A stretch of DNA of 64,000 nt from Calothrix sp. MO_167.B12 (GCA_030066045.1 JASJCJ010000027.1:1-64000), one strand, 5' to 3'; numbered from the stretch's first letter, positions 34,921-44,567 are shown. Notes: a model not told the origin generated them from the letters alone. A program made the numbers and translations.

Positions 34921-35162
34921 AGAATGTCCATATCTAAAAATAATGAATTTAACCGGAAGTATTGTTTCTCACACTATATAACTCAAAATCAATCTTTATA
35001 TTATTTTCTATGAATTAAGAGATTAGTGCAATCTTGGTATCTCCCAAAATATAAATATGGAGGATTGGTTACCAATTGTATTCTTCTTGTTGTTGCCTTT
35101 AAAATTTTTATTTTTGTCTGATTCGGTGAATACAAAATTTAAAATTTAAAATCTAAAATTGT

Positions 35163-36527
35163 ATGACAAACCAGATATTAAACGAACGTTATCAAATTGA
35201 ACAAGAATTAGGCAGACAAACAGGGAGAAGAACCTACTTAGCTGAAGATTTACAGAGCCAGGAACGAGTAGTAGTGAAATTACTATTGTTGGGACCAGAT
35301 TTTGACTGGCAAGATTTAAAATTATTTGAGCGAGAAGCAGAAACATTAAAAACCTTAGAACATCCCGCCATTCCCCGTTATTTAGACTACTTTGAAGTAG
35401 ATACTGCTGACAATAAAGGCTTTGGTTTGGTACAAAGCTATGTGGCAGGAAAATCCTTAGAATCCCATTTAATTTCTGGGAGAACTTTCAGCGAATCAGA
35501 GGTTAAAGAATTAGCCATAGCTTTGCTGGAAATCCTTCGCTATTTACACCAACTCAAATCACCCGTCATTCACCGTGATATTAAACCCAGTAACATTTTA
35601 CTTACAGATCGTTCTGGCAATAGTGTAGGTCAAGTATATTTAGTAGACTTTGGTTCCGTGCAAAACTTAGCCGCCACCGAAGGCAGTACAATTACCGTCG
35701 TCGGAACCTATGGATATATGCCACCAGAGCAATTTGGTGGACGATGCACTCCAGCTTCCGACCTTTATAGTTTAGGAGCAACATTAATTTATTTAGTCAC
35801 GGGGTTACATCCCACAGAACTACCTCAAAAAGACTTACAGATTCAATTTCGCCAATCTTGTAACTTGAGCGAAGAATTCGCCGACTGGTTGGAATGGATG
35901 AGCGAACCGAGCCTGAGCCAAAGGTTTAAATCGGCAAAAATTGCAATCACTGCTTTGAAAAAACCCCGTCCTCGAAAACAGGCAAAACTGGCATCCCGTG
36001 ACCAAAATCCTCAACCAGTAGAGAGTGAAATTGTTTTACGCAAAAATCACCGCTACTTAGAACTTTCCCTACCAAAACAAGGATTCAGTATTCGCCATAT
36101 AGCCACTATTTCCTTTGCTACCCCCTTTGCATTGGGGACAGCATTAATGAATTTTATGGGTTCGGGAGTTGCGATCGCTAATTTTTTACAGTTTGCAGCT
36201 ATAGTTACAATTATCCTCACCATTCTGTCTGGATTTTACCAACGTCTGTATATCCATATTTACTTTTACAAAAAGCAATTGGTACTTACCCATGATTTAC
36301 TGGGAATCAAATGGCACATCATCCGTTCATTAAAAAATGCCTCCCACTTGAAGTTAGCAACATCAGGAGCAATTAAATACGGAAGGAAACCTTGGTTAGT
36401 GATTGTTACTAGTGCAGTCAGCTATGACTTTAGTAGCTATGCTAATTTGACTTTAGAAGAAATGGAGTGGTTAGCACAGGAGCTACACAAGTATTTAGGC
36501 TTACCACTCCATAAAGTTGAAGATTAA
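35163..36527 (+). CDS. Serine/threonine protein kinase with C-terminal membrane segments (2)
   Basis: The 454-residue protein has an N-terminal Hanks-type kinase domain (about 1-270) with VVVKLLLLG (ATP-site Lys), VIHRDIKPSNILL, LVDFGSVQ and GTYGYMPPEQFGG. About 305-360 carry two hydrophobic segments (FATPFALGTALMNFMG, FAAIVTIILTILSGF), and the last 90 residues (KKQLVLTHDLLGIKWHII) form a small folded domain on the far side. The kinase domain is close to that of the preceding gene, the C-terminal part is not, so the two share a catalytic module fused to different anchors. It converges with the PEP-CTERM gene, seven bases away. Confidence 0.9.
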   Translation: MTNQILNERYQIEQELGRQTGRRTYLAEDLQSQERVVVKLLLLGPDFDWQDLKLFEREAETLKTLEHPAIPRYLDYFEVDTADNKGFGLVQSYVAGKSLESHLISGRTFSESEVKELAIALLEILRYLHQLKSPVIHRDIKPSNILLTDRSGNSVGQVYLVDFGSVQNLAATEGSTITVVGTYGYMPPEQFGGRCTPASDLYSLGATLIYLVTGLHPTELPQKDLQIQFRQSCNLSEEFADWLEWMSEPSLSQRFKSAKIAITALKKPRPRKQAKLASRDQNPQPVESEIVLRKNHRYLELSLPKQGFSIRHIATISFATPFALGTALMNFMGSGVAIANFLQFAAIVTIILTILSGFYQRLYIHIYFYKKQLVLTHDLLGIKWHIIRSLKNASHLKLATSGAIKYGRKPWLVIVTSAVSYDFSSYANLTLEEMEWLAQELHKYLGLPLHKVED

Positions 36528-36534
36528 TTACAAA

Positions 36535-37470
36535 TTAAACCAAACGATGCTTCAAAGCCTTCGAGATACCTGCAACGAGGAGCAGTCCAAACACTAGTGA
36601 AGGCTCAGGAACTTTTTGGGACTGATCAGCTTTTCTGAAAACAATGCTCTGCCCTATGGCCACGGATGTTTTTCCAGAGCTTCGGGAATCATCTGCTTCT
36701 GGGGTATCTCCTTCCCTCCTAGGATCCGTCGCAAAATTTTGAATATAAAGTGTTTGCACTGCTTGATTGTTATATTCAAAGAATACCCGCCCAAATAAAT
36801 TATTTACTTGGTTACCAATTCCATAGGTAGTATAAACCGCATCATCATTTGCAGTGCCAAAATCAGTATCTAGACTTACCAAAGAAGGGGTATCAGCATT
36901 ATCTTCATATACAGCTGTGCTGCTACCTGTTTGTCCTCCAAAAAAGTTCTCGAATGTATTGTAATTAGATGCCTTCACCAGATTATTTTCATTTATCTCT
37001 GTTCCAGAATAGGCTGCAAAGCTCAACCATTCTCGACGGTTACTCCTGATAGTTGACAAGCTCCCAATCCACATTTCGTCAATATTTACCACCTCAGAAA
37101 AAGTTAGCTTCAGCCAAGTATTTTCTTTTTCGCTTTTATCATTGGTAAATCGTAGGGTACCCTTATAAGTATCATTGAGGGGATGTCTTTCATATAGATT
37201 GGGTTCACCATTCCACATATTGTTTGAATATTCTACAGTCACATCAATTCCAGATCCATCCACATTCCTGAAAACAGTACCTGAATCAGTGCTGTCATAC
37301 TTACCACCGTTCTTCACAGAACTCCATCCCAAATCATTCCAATTCAATGTGGCAGCATTAGCGTTGCTTCCTATACTTGTGATGGCCAGTAGCAACGTAG
37401 TTGTACTGAGTATTTTTGTCAATGCAGATTTATCAAACAATAATTTAGTAATCGTATTCAAAAGCGACAT
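36535..37470 (-). CDS. PEP-CTERM sorting-domain protein, secreted
   Basis: The 311-residue protein has an N-terminal signal peptide (ILSTTTLLLAITSIGSNANA, cleavage near residue 39) and a C-terminal PEP-CTERM signal: VPEPSLVFGLLLVAGISKAL followed by a basic end. Exosortase-type enzymes process this signal and deliver the protein to the surface or matrix. The middle (about 40-280) is a beta-rich domain (DVTVEYSNNMWNGEP; TLYIQNFATDP) of unknown function, probably extracellular. No exosortase gene is nearby, as is usual for these proteins. Confidence 0.88.
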   Translation of the reverse strand: MSLLNTITKLLFDKSALTKILSTTTLLLAITSIGSNANAATLNWNDLGWSSVKNGGKYDSTDSGTVFRNVDGSGIDVTVEYSNNMWNGEPNLYERHPLNDTYKGTLRFTNDKSEKENTWLKLTFSEVVNIDEMWIGSLSTIRSNRREWLSFAAYSGTEINENNLVKASNYNTFENFFGGQTGSSTAVYEDNADTPSLVSLDTDFGTANDDAVYTTYGIGNQVNNLFGRVFFEYNNQAVQTLYIQNFATDPRREGDTPEADDSRSSGKTSVAIGQSIVFRKADQSQKVPEPSLVFGLLLVAGISKALKHRLV

Positions 37471-38129
37471 TATATATTTCCTTCAATATGATTTAAATGT
37501 CTCTCGTTTTACCTAGGTTTGGTAATGTACGACTCATTTTCTAGGCTATTTACATTCTTAGCACCAGGCGTTATAAATATACCAATAGCTGGCAAGTAGC
37601 AAAAAGTTGAAGTTATAAATATTTTCCCTCTTGACTTTGGTGTAATGGTATCTATATAGATCATGAACTGTATATAAGATATGAGATATGACAGTCAATT
37701 GACAACTGAATGCTTACGTAAAATATCAAAACATTATGAAGTACGTTTTTTGTATAAAGTTTAAATTTAGCTATATGTAAAAACTCTATACTTAGAGTAA
37801 GTTAAGAATGTAATAGACTTTGGATATTAATCTTTATATATCCCCGAGCGTAGTTCTATAATTCATCCTCATTTCCATAGTCAAAGCTAGCGATCGCTTC
37901 AATAGGCTAATATCATACGATGTGCAACTTTATTTTTATTCCCCTCTTTTTTAAGGAGGTTTAGACAGGAGCTCATGCTGATTTACTAAGTTTAAGATCC
38001 CCCAATCCTCTTACAAAGGAGACTTTGAAAAAAGTCGCACACGGGGTAAATAAGCTTTATTATCGCTCTTCTTGTGCCAAAATTAATAAATACTAGAAAA
38101 ACTCTCAGTATATTTAAGTATATTAAACT
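37471..38129. other. 659-bp AT-rich spacer
   Basis: No gene is supported. It contains the divergent promoters of the PEP-CTERM gene (minus) and the DUF2805 gene (plus). Near 37930-38030 a TTTAAGGAGGTTTAGACAGG / CTCTTACAAAGGAGACTTTG stretch resembles a further dispersed repeat. Confidence 0.4.
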
Positions 38130-38396
38130 ATGCCTAAATCAATCAATATATCCAATTTAGACAACCAAACCATCGATCGCATCGTAGAAATGGCATGGGA
38201 AGATAGAACACCATTCGAGGCGATCGAAATTCAGTTTGGTCTCAAAGAAAAAGATACAATCGCAGTCATGCGGCGTTATATGAGTACCTCAAGCTTCAAG
38301 ATGTGGCGCAAGCGAGTCACCACACGTAAAACCAAGCATCTTCGTAAAAGAGATTTTACCGCAGGTCGCTTTAAGTCAAAAAACCAAAAGAATTAA
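38130..38396 (+). CDS. DUF2805 / TIGR03643 family small protein
   Basis: The 88-residue basic protein starts with a helix-turn-helix-like segment: IDRIVEMAWEDRTPFEAIEI, then FGLKEKDTIAVMRRYMSTSS and FKMWRKRVTTRKTKHL. These words match the conserved TIGR03643 family found in many bacteria and cyanobacteria. Function is unknown; the basic tail (KRDFTAGRFKSKNQ) and the fold suggest nucleic-acid binding. A MITE-like repeat begins right at its stop codon. Confidence 0.88.
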   Translation: MPKSINISNLDNQTIDRIVEMAWEDRTPFEAIEIQFGLKEKDTIAVMRRYMSTSSFKMWRKRVTTRKTKHLRKRDFTAGRFKSKNQKN

Positions 38397-38567
38397 GGCA
38401 TTGCTGAATGAGAGTATGAATTTGCATTTTTCGATACAATTGAACAACGATTATTTGCGTCTAATGCGTCTACCCTGCACCGTATACACGAAGTGGCTTC
38501 TGTTAAGTAGCCGCACTCCGTGCGTAAGACTGCGCGAACTTAATTCATACATGGATTCAGCAACGCC
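38397..38567. repeat. MITE-like repeat with GGCRTTGCTGAAT ends
   Basis: The left end GGCATTGCTGAATGAGAGTA and the right end on the other strand GGCGTTGCTGAATCCATGTA (both followed by TGAATT) are inverted repeats of about 26 bases around a 171-bp unit. It sits between the DUF2805 gene and mysD, and a truncated relative is at 849-965. Confidence 0.7.
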
Positions 38568-38577
38568 AACTGTAGAG

Positions 38578-39645
38578 CTACTGCAAGCACAAGCTATGAT
38601 TATTAATGGTTTGTGCCTTCTGTGCAACTAAAGTTTCATCAATCGCTGTTACCAACAATTCATCTAAAGATATCCCCCCTGCCTTTGCCATACAAGCAAT
38701 CACGCTTTTGGGTGAAAATGAACAATATAATCCTGCTTCCAGGAACCAAGGTTGTCCCTGGGGATCGATACGAAAATCAAATAGGCTGTAATGACGACAT
38801 CCCAGTGCCTGGTGACATTTCTTGGCAACTTCCTGAACAGTGGTAGTTATGGGTTCATTAGGGTCTACTATCCAAGCCTTGATATTGTCCTTGGCAGTGA
38901 GACTCAAACCGCCATCTTCTGTTTGTTTGAGTTTATCACCATAATTGCGAATGGGATGGGTCTGAGGGTTTACCAAATACTCTTCCAAAGGTAAACCAAC
39001 TAGTTCACCATCTTTGACAAGAATTCCACACCGAACTTCTCGTCCCAGCTCTATATACTCTTCTACTAATACTTCATCTGAATATTCAAAGGCTGTTTTG
39101 AGGGCAGCATCATAATCAGCAATATTTTTTACCAGAGCTACACCACAAGAATTATCTGAATTAGCAGGTTTGACCACTACTGGAGGCTGAATACTTGGGG
39201 TGTCTCCTTGGCGGAGTACTTCTCCAGCAGGCACCTTGATTCCTGCTGCTGCCACAATTGCTTTCGCTCTGGCTTTGTGGGCAGTTATTGCCATAATATC
39301 CGAGGTATTACCCACATATGGTATTTTTAGTAAGTCAAATAAGGCACGGTATTGAGTCATGCCAGGGATACAAAACATTTGTGGTAGCACCACGTCAATT
39401 TTTCGCGCTGTAATAAACTGGATAGCATCGGCAACAGACATGGGTTGTGCTGCCCTAATATCTTCTTGACTCAGGGATGTGGGAAACCGCCACTGGCGAT
39501 CTGGGGTAATATAGGCAATATAAAATTCGTAGCGTGAGGCATCCATCGTTGCTGCGATGCAGTCTTGACCATAGAGTCGTGATAAATCGCAGTGAAAGTC
39601 ATCGTATGCAGAACCAACTAAATGGAGAACGCGAAGTACTGACAT
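38578..39645 (-). CDS. mysD: MysD, D-Ala-D-Ala-ligase-like MAA synthase
   Basis: The 355-residue ATP-grasp ligase adds a second amino acid (Ser, Thr or similar) to mycosporine-glycine to give a two-amino-acid MAA such as shinorine or porphyra-334. It has the Ddl-type layout: N-terminal domain (VVLPQMFCIPGMTQYRALFD), central domain with PPVVVKPANSDNSCGVALV, and C-terminal active site FDFRIDPQGQPWFLEAGLYC. The sequence and mys context fit MysD rather than cell-wall Ddl. It lies 437 bases downstream of a symporter gene, separated by repeats, not directly behind mysC as in the standard cluster, so it may need its own promoter. Confidence 0.92.
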   Translation of the reverse strand: MSVLRVLHLVGSAYDDFHCDLSRLYGQDCIAATMDASRYEFYIAYITPDRQWRFPTSLSQEDIRAAQPMSVADAIQFITARKIDVVLPQMFCIPGMTQYRALFDLLKIPYVGNTSDIMAITAHKARAKAIVAAAGIKVPAGEVLRQGDTPSIQPPVVVKPANSDNSCGVALVKNIADYDAALKTAFEYSDEVLVEEYIELGREVRCGILVKDGELVGLPLEEYLVNPQTHPIRNYGDKLKQTEDGGLSLTAKDNIKAWIVDPNEPITTTVQEVAKKCHQALGCRHYSLFDFRIDPQGQPWFLEAGLYCSFSPKSVIACMAKAGGISLDELLVTAIDETLVAQKAQTINNHSLCLQ

Positions 39646-40082
39646 AATTAACCACCTTTAATCAAAAATTTCCAATCACAAAACAAGAATAAATATCATG
39701 TACTGTGTAAACCAACTTCTAGATTTATCCTCTCTTTCTCTGCGCCCTCTGCGCCCTCTGCCCCTCTGTGGTTCATTATCCAACCCCTCAAAATAAATGA
39801 AAAGGACTGCTACTACTCCACCAAATTAATTTTGAAGGGCAGCTGTAGTGCGGGTCCCAAAGCCCGCTTCTTTACAGCAGGGAGCGAGACGCTCCCACTA
39901 CAATCGTTTTACCCCTCATAACTAATGAAATGAACCACTACTGGTCTGTCCCATTAATTTTGATAGTTTATTGTAGTGCAGGCAGGACAGCCCGCTTCCT
40001 TCTTACAGCAGGGAGCGAGACGCTCCCACTACATTTTTTACCCTTCATAACTTATGGGACAAACCACTACCCTGCTCAGGAA
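39646..40082. other. Repeat-filled spacer between symporter gene and mysD
   Basis: 437 bases with no gene. About 39785-39938 is a repeat with GGGAGCGAGACGCTCCC and CTCATAACTAATGAAATG ends, related to 3040-3195. It is followed directly by the MITE at 39939-40070, so two related elements lie side by side or nested. Confidence 0.6.
39939..40070. repeat. MITE with GTCTGTCCCATTAATTTTGAT ends (copy 2)
   Basis: TACTGGTCTGTCCCATTAAT at the left and, on the other strand, GTAGTGGTTTGTCCCATAAG at the right form inverted ends of the same family as 3275-3408. The interior differs (GGGAGCGAGACGCTCCC), so the family shares ends more than interior. Confidence 0.6.
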
Positions 40083-41507
40083 CTAAAAACGTAATAACTG
40101 AGAACGATTGCTAAACAACAGAGCAATTCCATAGACTGTAAGTCCCGCAGCCATACCGGGCAGAACTTCATAAATGGCACTGGATAGATTAAACTTTAAG
40201 TTCCAAATTAAAGCCGTTGTAATTCCAATTCCCATCATCGCGATCGCTGTAGAAAAAGTTACAGACCTCTGCCAAACTCTCAAGATTAATAAAGGACCCA
40301 AACCGGAAGCTAACGCCGACCAAGAAAAAGTAACTAGGGAAAAAACGTTGTTACTTCCAGTAAGAGCGATCGCTAAAATTACTGAAGTTACGATTAAGGT
40401 CCCTATCTTTGCCAATTTGTAAGATTTAGCGGCATTGGGGAAAATATCTTGAGTCAGGGCAGCTGAACAGGAGAGTATTTGAGAATCTGCCGTAGAGATG
40501 GTAGCAGAAAACAACCCAGCTAGGATCAACCCCACCAAAACCACTGGTAATAATTCCAAAGATAGATAAGGTAGTGCTAATTCTGGATCCCCAGAAGCCA
40601 TTAAATTCGGCATGAGAACCCTTGCTGTTAAGCCAATTCCCGTAGCAGAGATAGAATTTAATAACCCCAAACCAGTTTTCAGATTTCTAGCAAAATTAAT
40701 GTGTTCGGCTGAGTCAATTGCCATAGCACGAACCATAATATGGGGTTGTCCTACCACCCCAAAACCAGCTACAATCCAACCGATAAAGAAAGGCAAAAAT
40801 CCCCACGGTTGTTGCGAGGAGTTCCAGTCAATTAATGCGGGGTCAATTGTTGCCAAAGACTGCCACAATTGTCCTGTGCCACCACAACTAGCAACGGCCA
40901 CAACTAACAACATTAACAAAGAACCAACCATAATAATTGCCTGTATCGCATCCGTCCAGATAGAAGCGCGAATCCCCCCAGAGAAGCAGTAGACAACAAC
41001 AATTACAGCTCCGAGAATAATGCCTAGATGATAGTTCCATCCAAATACAACATTGAGGGCTTTACTTCCCGCAACTAATTGGGCAGCAGCATAGGAACCA
41101 AGGAAAGCTATGGTGATTAATGCAGATATAATAGCGATCGCACGAGACCCTTTCACATTTTGACTGAGAAAGGAGGATACCGTATCTGAAGCCGTTTCCT
41201 CGGACATCTGCCTCAACCGTTTGAAAACAAAATACCAAGCGAGATAGTCACCAATTACCCAACCAATGGTTAGCCACAGGGAGGAAATTCCTATTTTATA
41301 GGCAAAACCAACCTGACCAATGAATAATAAACCACTTTGACCAGTTGCCATTGCTGAAAGTGCTGTCAGCCAGGGATTAACATTACGGCTAGCCAGTAAA
41401 TAATCAGTGGTGGTACTTTGTTTGCGGGTTGCTGAGTAAATGCCAACTCCTGTGAATAACACCAGGAAGATAATAAAAGTTGCAGCAATTCCAATTTGTT
41501 TAGTCAT
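40083..41507 (-). CDS. Sodium:solute symporter (SSS/PutP family)
   Basis: The protein has about 13 membrane segments and the SSS signature GGIRASIWTDAIQAIIM near residue 190, plus the FSATISTADSQILSCSA segment at about 345 that contributes the second sodium site. Family members take up proline, pantothenate, sugars or other small solutes with Na+. The start at 41507 (MTKQIGIAATF) is chosen over an ATG 16 codons upstream because the extra N-terminus is not like the family. The gene lies between mysC and mysD in the same orientation, with repeat clusters on both sides. A link to MAA precursors or osmolytes is possible but not shown. Confidence 0.88.
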   Translation of the reverse strand: MTKQIGIAATFIIFLVLFTGVGIYSATRKQSTTTDYLLASRNVNPWLTALSAMATGQSGLLFIGQVGFAYKIGISSLWLTIGWVIGDYLAWYFVFKRLRQMSEETASDTVSSFLSQNVKGSRAIAIISALITIAFLGSYAAAQLVAGSKALNVVFGWNYHLGIILGAVIVVVYCFSGGIRASIWTDAIQAIIMVGSLLMLLVVAVASCGGTGQLWQSLATIDPALIDWNSSQQPWGFLPFFIGWIVAGFGVVGQPHIMVRAMAIDSAEHINFARNLKTGLGLLNSISATGIGLTARVLMPNLMASGDPELALPYLSLELLPVVLVGLILAGLFSATISTADSQILSCSAALTQDIFPNAAKSYKLAKIGTLIVTSVILAIALTGSNNVFSLVTFSWSALASGLGPLLILRVWQRSVTFSTAIAMMGIGITTALIWNLKFNLSSAIYEVLPGMAAGLTVYGIALLFSNRSQLLRF

Positions 41508-41659
41508 TACTACCAATTGTTTAATCCTATGATTGACAGTTCCCCAGTAAAACACAGCATGGTTAGTTTATCCATATCAAACAACCCAGAAAAGACCGTT
41601 TAAAACGGTTCAAAAGCCTAAACTAAAATCCTTTTGACTTTTAACTTCCGCCCAGCGGT

Positions 41660-41923
41660 ACTAGTACTCTGGCAAGGCAACTTTCCTGGGTGAAGGAATT
41701 AACCGCAAAGGCGCAAAGAGCGCAAAGTTAGAGAAGGAGAGAATAAGTATAGAACTTGGTTTACCCCGCAAAATTAATGTGGTCGAGTACTATTACTCTG
41801 GCAAGTTAACTTTGCTGGGTAAATAAACTTTTTTGTTAAATCTTCTTTCCTTCTTTCTTCGCGCCCTTTGCGCCTTTGTGGTTCATTTATTCTGCCCTTC
41901 AAAGTTGACTTGCCAGACCACTA
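41660..41923. repeat. Double MITE with CTGGCAAGTYAACTTTG ends
   Basis: CTAGTACTCTGGCAAGGCAACTTT at the left, a second TACTCTGGCAAGTTAACTTTG near 41808 and, on the other strand, GGTCTGGCAAGTCAACTTTG at the right end indicate two related units, the second complete. The interior has GCGCAAAGAGCGCAAAG-type sequence. The right end, CCACTAG, contributes the stop codon of mysC. Confidence 0.65.
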
Positions 41924-43261
41924 GTCTCCTCCTAGCTCAACCAATTTCCCAATATTGAAATCAATTTTGACCCAGCCTTTGAGTTTGCGTAAATTCTCTA
42001 ACAGCAATAAAGTTATTTGCCAGTGAGGTACTGTAAAAAATGGTAGGGGGTCGTTAATTTGAAAAATAGCATCCGTTCCTTTAACCATTTTCCCTATCCA
42101 AGCTTGTAAATCGTCAAAAGAGCCAATCTCAGTTAGTCGCCAAATCTCATGGTACAGCCAGTAAGTAGGTTTACTGCTATCAAGTGGCACAATTGGTACT
42201 TCACTCTCATCCTTACTATCCTGAAGATAAGCATCTGCCAATCCCGGATGATTGTAAAACATGGTAATGGCAGAATGGGTGCGGGGATTACACTCAATGG
42301 GATAAACTGTGCCATCTTGTGTTTGCATAAAATCAAAGGAAATTTGTCCAGTTAAATTTAATTCTTTGACAAATTTCTCAATCCATGCATATATTTCCGG
42401 TTTCTCAATATGTTCGTAATTTACCTGAAAAGCAGAAGATTGAGAACAGCAGTGCAGTCTAATTTTCCCCTGACGCACCGTACTGTGAGTACAATACTCT
42501 TGACCAGTAATAAACTCTTGCATTGTCCAAGGACTTTCCTCGCTAATGGGCAGATTTTTGACGTAATCTTCCATCCCTGCAAAGGGTAGTTGGGTCATAT
42601 CTAAGCGAGAAACTGAATTGTAGCGAATGCTTTTGAGAATATACCGGCTTCCATCCCCTGCAAAATCAAAATCCAGAATTTGTTGGGGATTGGTAATTAA
42701 GAAAGATTTCGGTGCTGATAGTCCCAGAGAACGCGCTTTTTGGCACAAAGTAAACTTGTCATCCAACATCTGGGTAACATCAGCAGAAAAGTGAATCACT
42801 TCACAATGGGGTGAGAGTAATTCTCCAGCTAGGGAATCATAATAACTCGCAACTGGGCTAGATACGGGAATAAAGGCATCAATTCCCTCTCGACGCACAA
42901 TTTTGAGTAATTCTTGACAGTAACCATCGGCATCCTTTTCTGGTGCTGGTACGGTATAAAAACCCTTGACAGCATTAGAAAATCTGTGTCCTGATAACCA
43001 ATATTTATGGGTTTCCACCAAAAACACCTGGTGTCCGGCTTGGTGAAAAGAACGAGCCAGTTGCAAGGCTTTCGTCATTTTCCCCCCGGTAATCAGGACT
43101 TTTTTCGGGTTGTCGGCGGTTATTTGTTGGCGGAATGGAGAAGTTAACCAACTAATTAACAGGGAGATGGTGACAAGGGTTAAATTTATCGGTAATGCCA
43201 GTAAAAGTAGAGTCAAAGTGCCAATACTTTTGAGGAAAGCAATGGTGGGTGCATTAGTCAT
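41921..43261 (-). CDS. mysC: MysC, ATP-grasp mycosporine-glycine synthase
   Basis: This enzyme couples glycine to 4-deoxygadusol with ATP to make mycosporine-glycine. The protein has an N-terminal hydrophobic stretch (TIAFLKSIGTLTLLLLALP) and the ATP-grasp fold with LITGGKMTKALQLARSFHQA, HKYWLSGHRFSN, MLDDKFTLCQKARSLGLSA, WTMQEFITGQEYCTHSTV and YPIECNPRTHSAITMFYNH; the ending GWVKIDFNIGKLVELGGD is that of MysC of Anabaena. The ATG at 43261 is chosen; the upstream 20 codons derive from a palindromic spacer (GCGTAAGCGTGGCGAAGCC). A heptamer run and a hairpin separate it from mysB. Confidence 0.95.
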   Translation of the reverse strand: MTNAPTIAFLKSIGTLTLLLLALPINLTLVTISLLISWLTSPFRQQITADNPKKVLITGGKMTKALQLARSFHQAGHQVFLVETHKYWLSGHRFSNAVKGFYTVPAPEKDADGYCQELLKIVRREGIDAFIPVSSPVASYYDSLAGELLSPHCEVIHFSADVTQMLDDKFTLCQKARSLGLSAPKSFLITNPQQILDFDFAGDGSRYILKSIRYNSVSRLDMTQLPFAGMEDYVKNLPISEESPWTMQEFITGQEYCTHSTVRQGKIRLHCCSQSSAFQVNYEHIEKPEIYAWIEKFVKELNLTGQISFDFMQTQDGTVYPIECNPRTHSAITMFYNHPGLADAYLQDSKDESEVPIVPLDSSKPTYWLYHEIWRLTEIGSFDDLQAWIGKMVKGTDAIFQINDPLPFFTVPHWQITLLLLENLRKLKGWVKIDFNIGKLVELGGD

Positions 43262-43333
43262 GGTGAAGATAGGAATCCGGTTTGATTTGTGTTCGCGTAA
43301 GCGTGGCGAAGCCTTAATCACTGGTGATGGTAG

Positions 43334-43410
43334 GGAATAGGGAATAGGAAATAGGGAATAGGGAATAGGGAATAGGGAACAGGGAATAGGGAATAGGGAA
43401 CAGGGAATAG
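43334..43410. repeat. Heptamer tandem repeat (GGGAATA)
   Basis: About ten tandem GGGAATA/GGGAACA units lie in the mysB-mysC spacer. A second short heptamer run, CCGAACT, is at 43618-43650. Copy number of such arrays varies between strains. Confidence 0.8.
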
Positions 43411-43672
43411 CAAGTGTAGGCTCGTTTCTTCAAAAATCAAATATGAGTCCTATAACTATACGTGAGTTCGACAAAATTTTGAGGCTAAAGCCCTTATGAG
43501 TCAAGGATTTATACAATTCAAGTGAGGAGTCACTTCCCGAATAGTTGAGAATAAACTCAACAATTAACCTAAACTTAGTAAATCAGTGTGAGTTCGACGG
43601 AACTTAGGTAAATTTTAACTCCGAACTCCGAACTCCGAACTCCGAACTCAGTTTATTCACTACAAGAGAAAC

Positions 43673-43700
43673 AAGGCAATGAACAGATATCCATTGCCTT
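43673..43700 (-). terminator. Hairpin downstream of mysB
   Basis: AAGGCAATG and CATTGCCTT pair around a 10-base loop, 21 bases beyond the mysB stop, with GTTTCTCT after the stem on the minus strand. It is a likely Rho-independent terminator or attenuator that would reduce read-through from mysAB into mysC. Confidence 0.6.
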
Positions 43701-43721
43701 TTGTCTCAATTTCTCGTTTCT

Positions 43722-44555
43722 CTATTTACGTCTGATGATGGTTAAACCATCTCGCAATGGGAGTAAAACCTGTTCTACTCGTGTATCATTTGCCACAAAA
43801 CTGTTAAATTGAGCGATCGCTTCTCCGTTGGGAGTCCTTTGTGCTGGTGGTAAATAAGGCTGTCCTTGCAATAAGGTATTATCTACGCAAATGAAACCAC
43901 CAGGAGCTAACAAATCCCGCTCTAACAAGAGTTGGAAGTAATCAATATATTCCTTCTTGTCGGCATCAATAAATACCAAATCAAAGGATTCTCCGGCATC
44001 TGCCAATTTTTGCAGTGTCTCTAAAGCTGGAGCAACTTCCACCTTAATTTTGTTGCCGTGGGGAGACTGATCAAAACAACTACGGGCGAAATCAGCCACA
44101 TAAGTATCTACTTCACAGGCAACCATATACCCATCTTCTGGCAAGGCTTCTGCCATAGCCAATGCAGAATACCCAGTAAACATACCTACTTCTAGGACGC
44201 GCTTTGCCCCTGTCATGTAGACAAACAGTTTCAGGGTTTGTCCCTCAATATGTCCAGAAAGCATTTCCTGCTCTAACTGGCGTACCGTTTCCCCATCCGA
44301 AAAGCGTTTGCTCCAATCTTCTGCGGCTGTTTTCTGGGCTAAGGCAGCTAAGGCCGCAGATTCAGTGGTACTACATTCTTCAAGATAGGGGTCGATTCCT
44401 GCTGCTAAGTTAAATACCTGTTGCAGAGAACTCATTAAGGCAGCAGAAACTTGCTCTTCCTTCGCCATCTTGACAGTCTCTTCCAACTGTTGTACTAAAA
44501 TCCCCAAGGGAGTTACGGGTCTAGCTTGATTGGGAGTTTCTAATAGCTTAGTCAT
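43722..44555 (-). CDS. mysB: MysB, O-methyltransferase of MAA synthesis
   Basis: This SAM-dependent enzyme methylates demethyl-4-deoxygadusol to 4-deoxygadusol. The 277-residue protein has the class I methyltransferase motif VLEVGMFTGYSALAMAEALP, a caffeoyl-CoA-OMT-like FDLVFIDADKKEYIDYF and GGFICVDNTLLQG. It is 12 bases downstream of mysA on the same strand, so the two are almost certainly co-transcribed. Length and context agree with MysB of Anabaena and Nostoc. Confidence 0.95.
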   Translation of the reverse strand: MTKLLETPNQARPVTPLGILVQQLEETVKMAKEEQVSAALMSSLQQVFNLAAGIDPYLEECSTTESAALAALAQKTAAEDWSKRFSDGETVRQLEQEMLSGHIEGQTLKLFVYMTGAKRVLEVGMFTGYSALAMAEALPEDGYMVACEVDTYVADFARSCFDQSPHGNKIKVEVAPALETLQKLADAGESFDLVFIDADKKEYIDYFQLLLERDLLAPGGFICVDNTLLQGQPYLPPAQRTPNGEAIAQFNSFVANDTRVEQVLLPLRDGLTIIRRK

Positions 44556-44567
44556 TCTCTACTACTC

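Noticed and set aside
43334-43410. Possible CRISPR array
   Set aside because: Units are 7 bases with no spacers and no cas genes; the same holds for the other heptamer runs.
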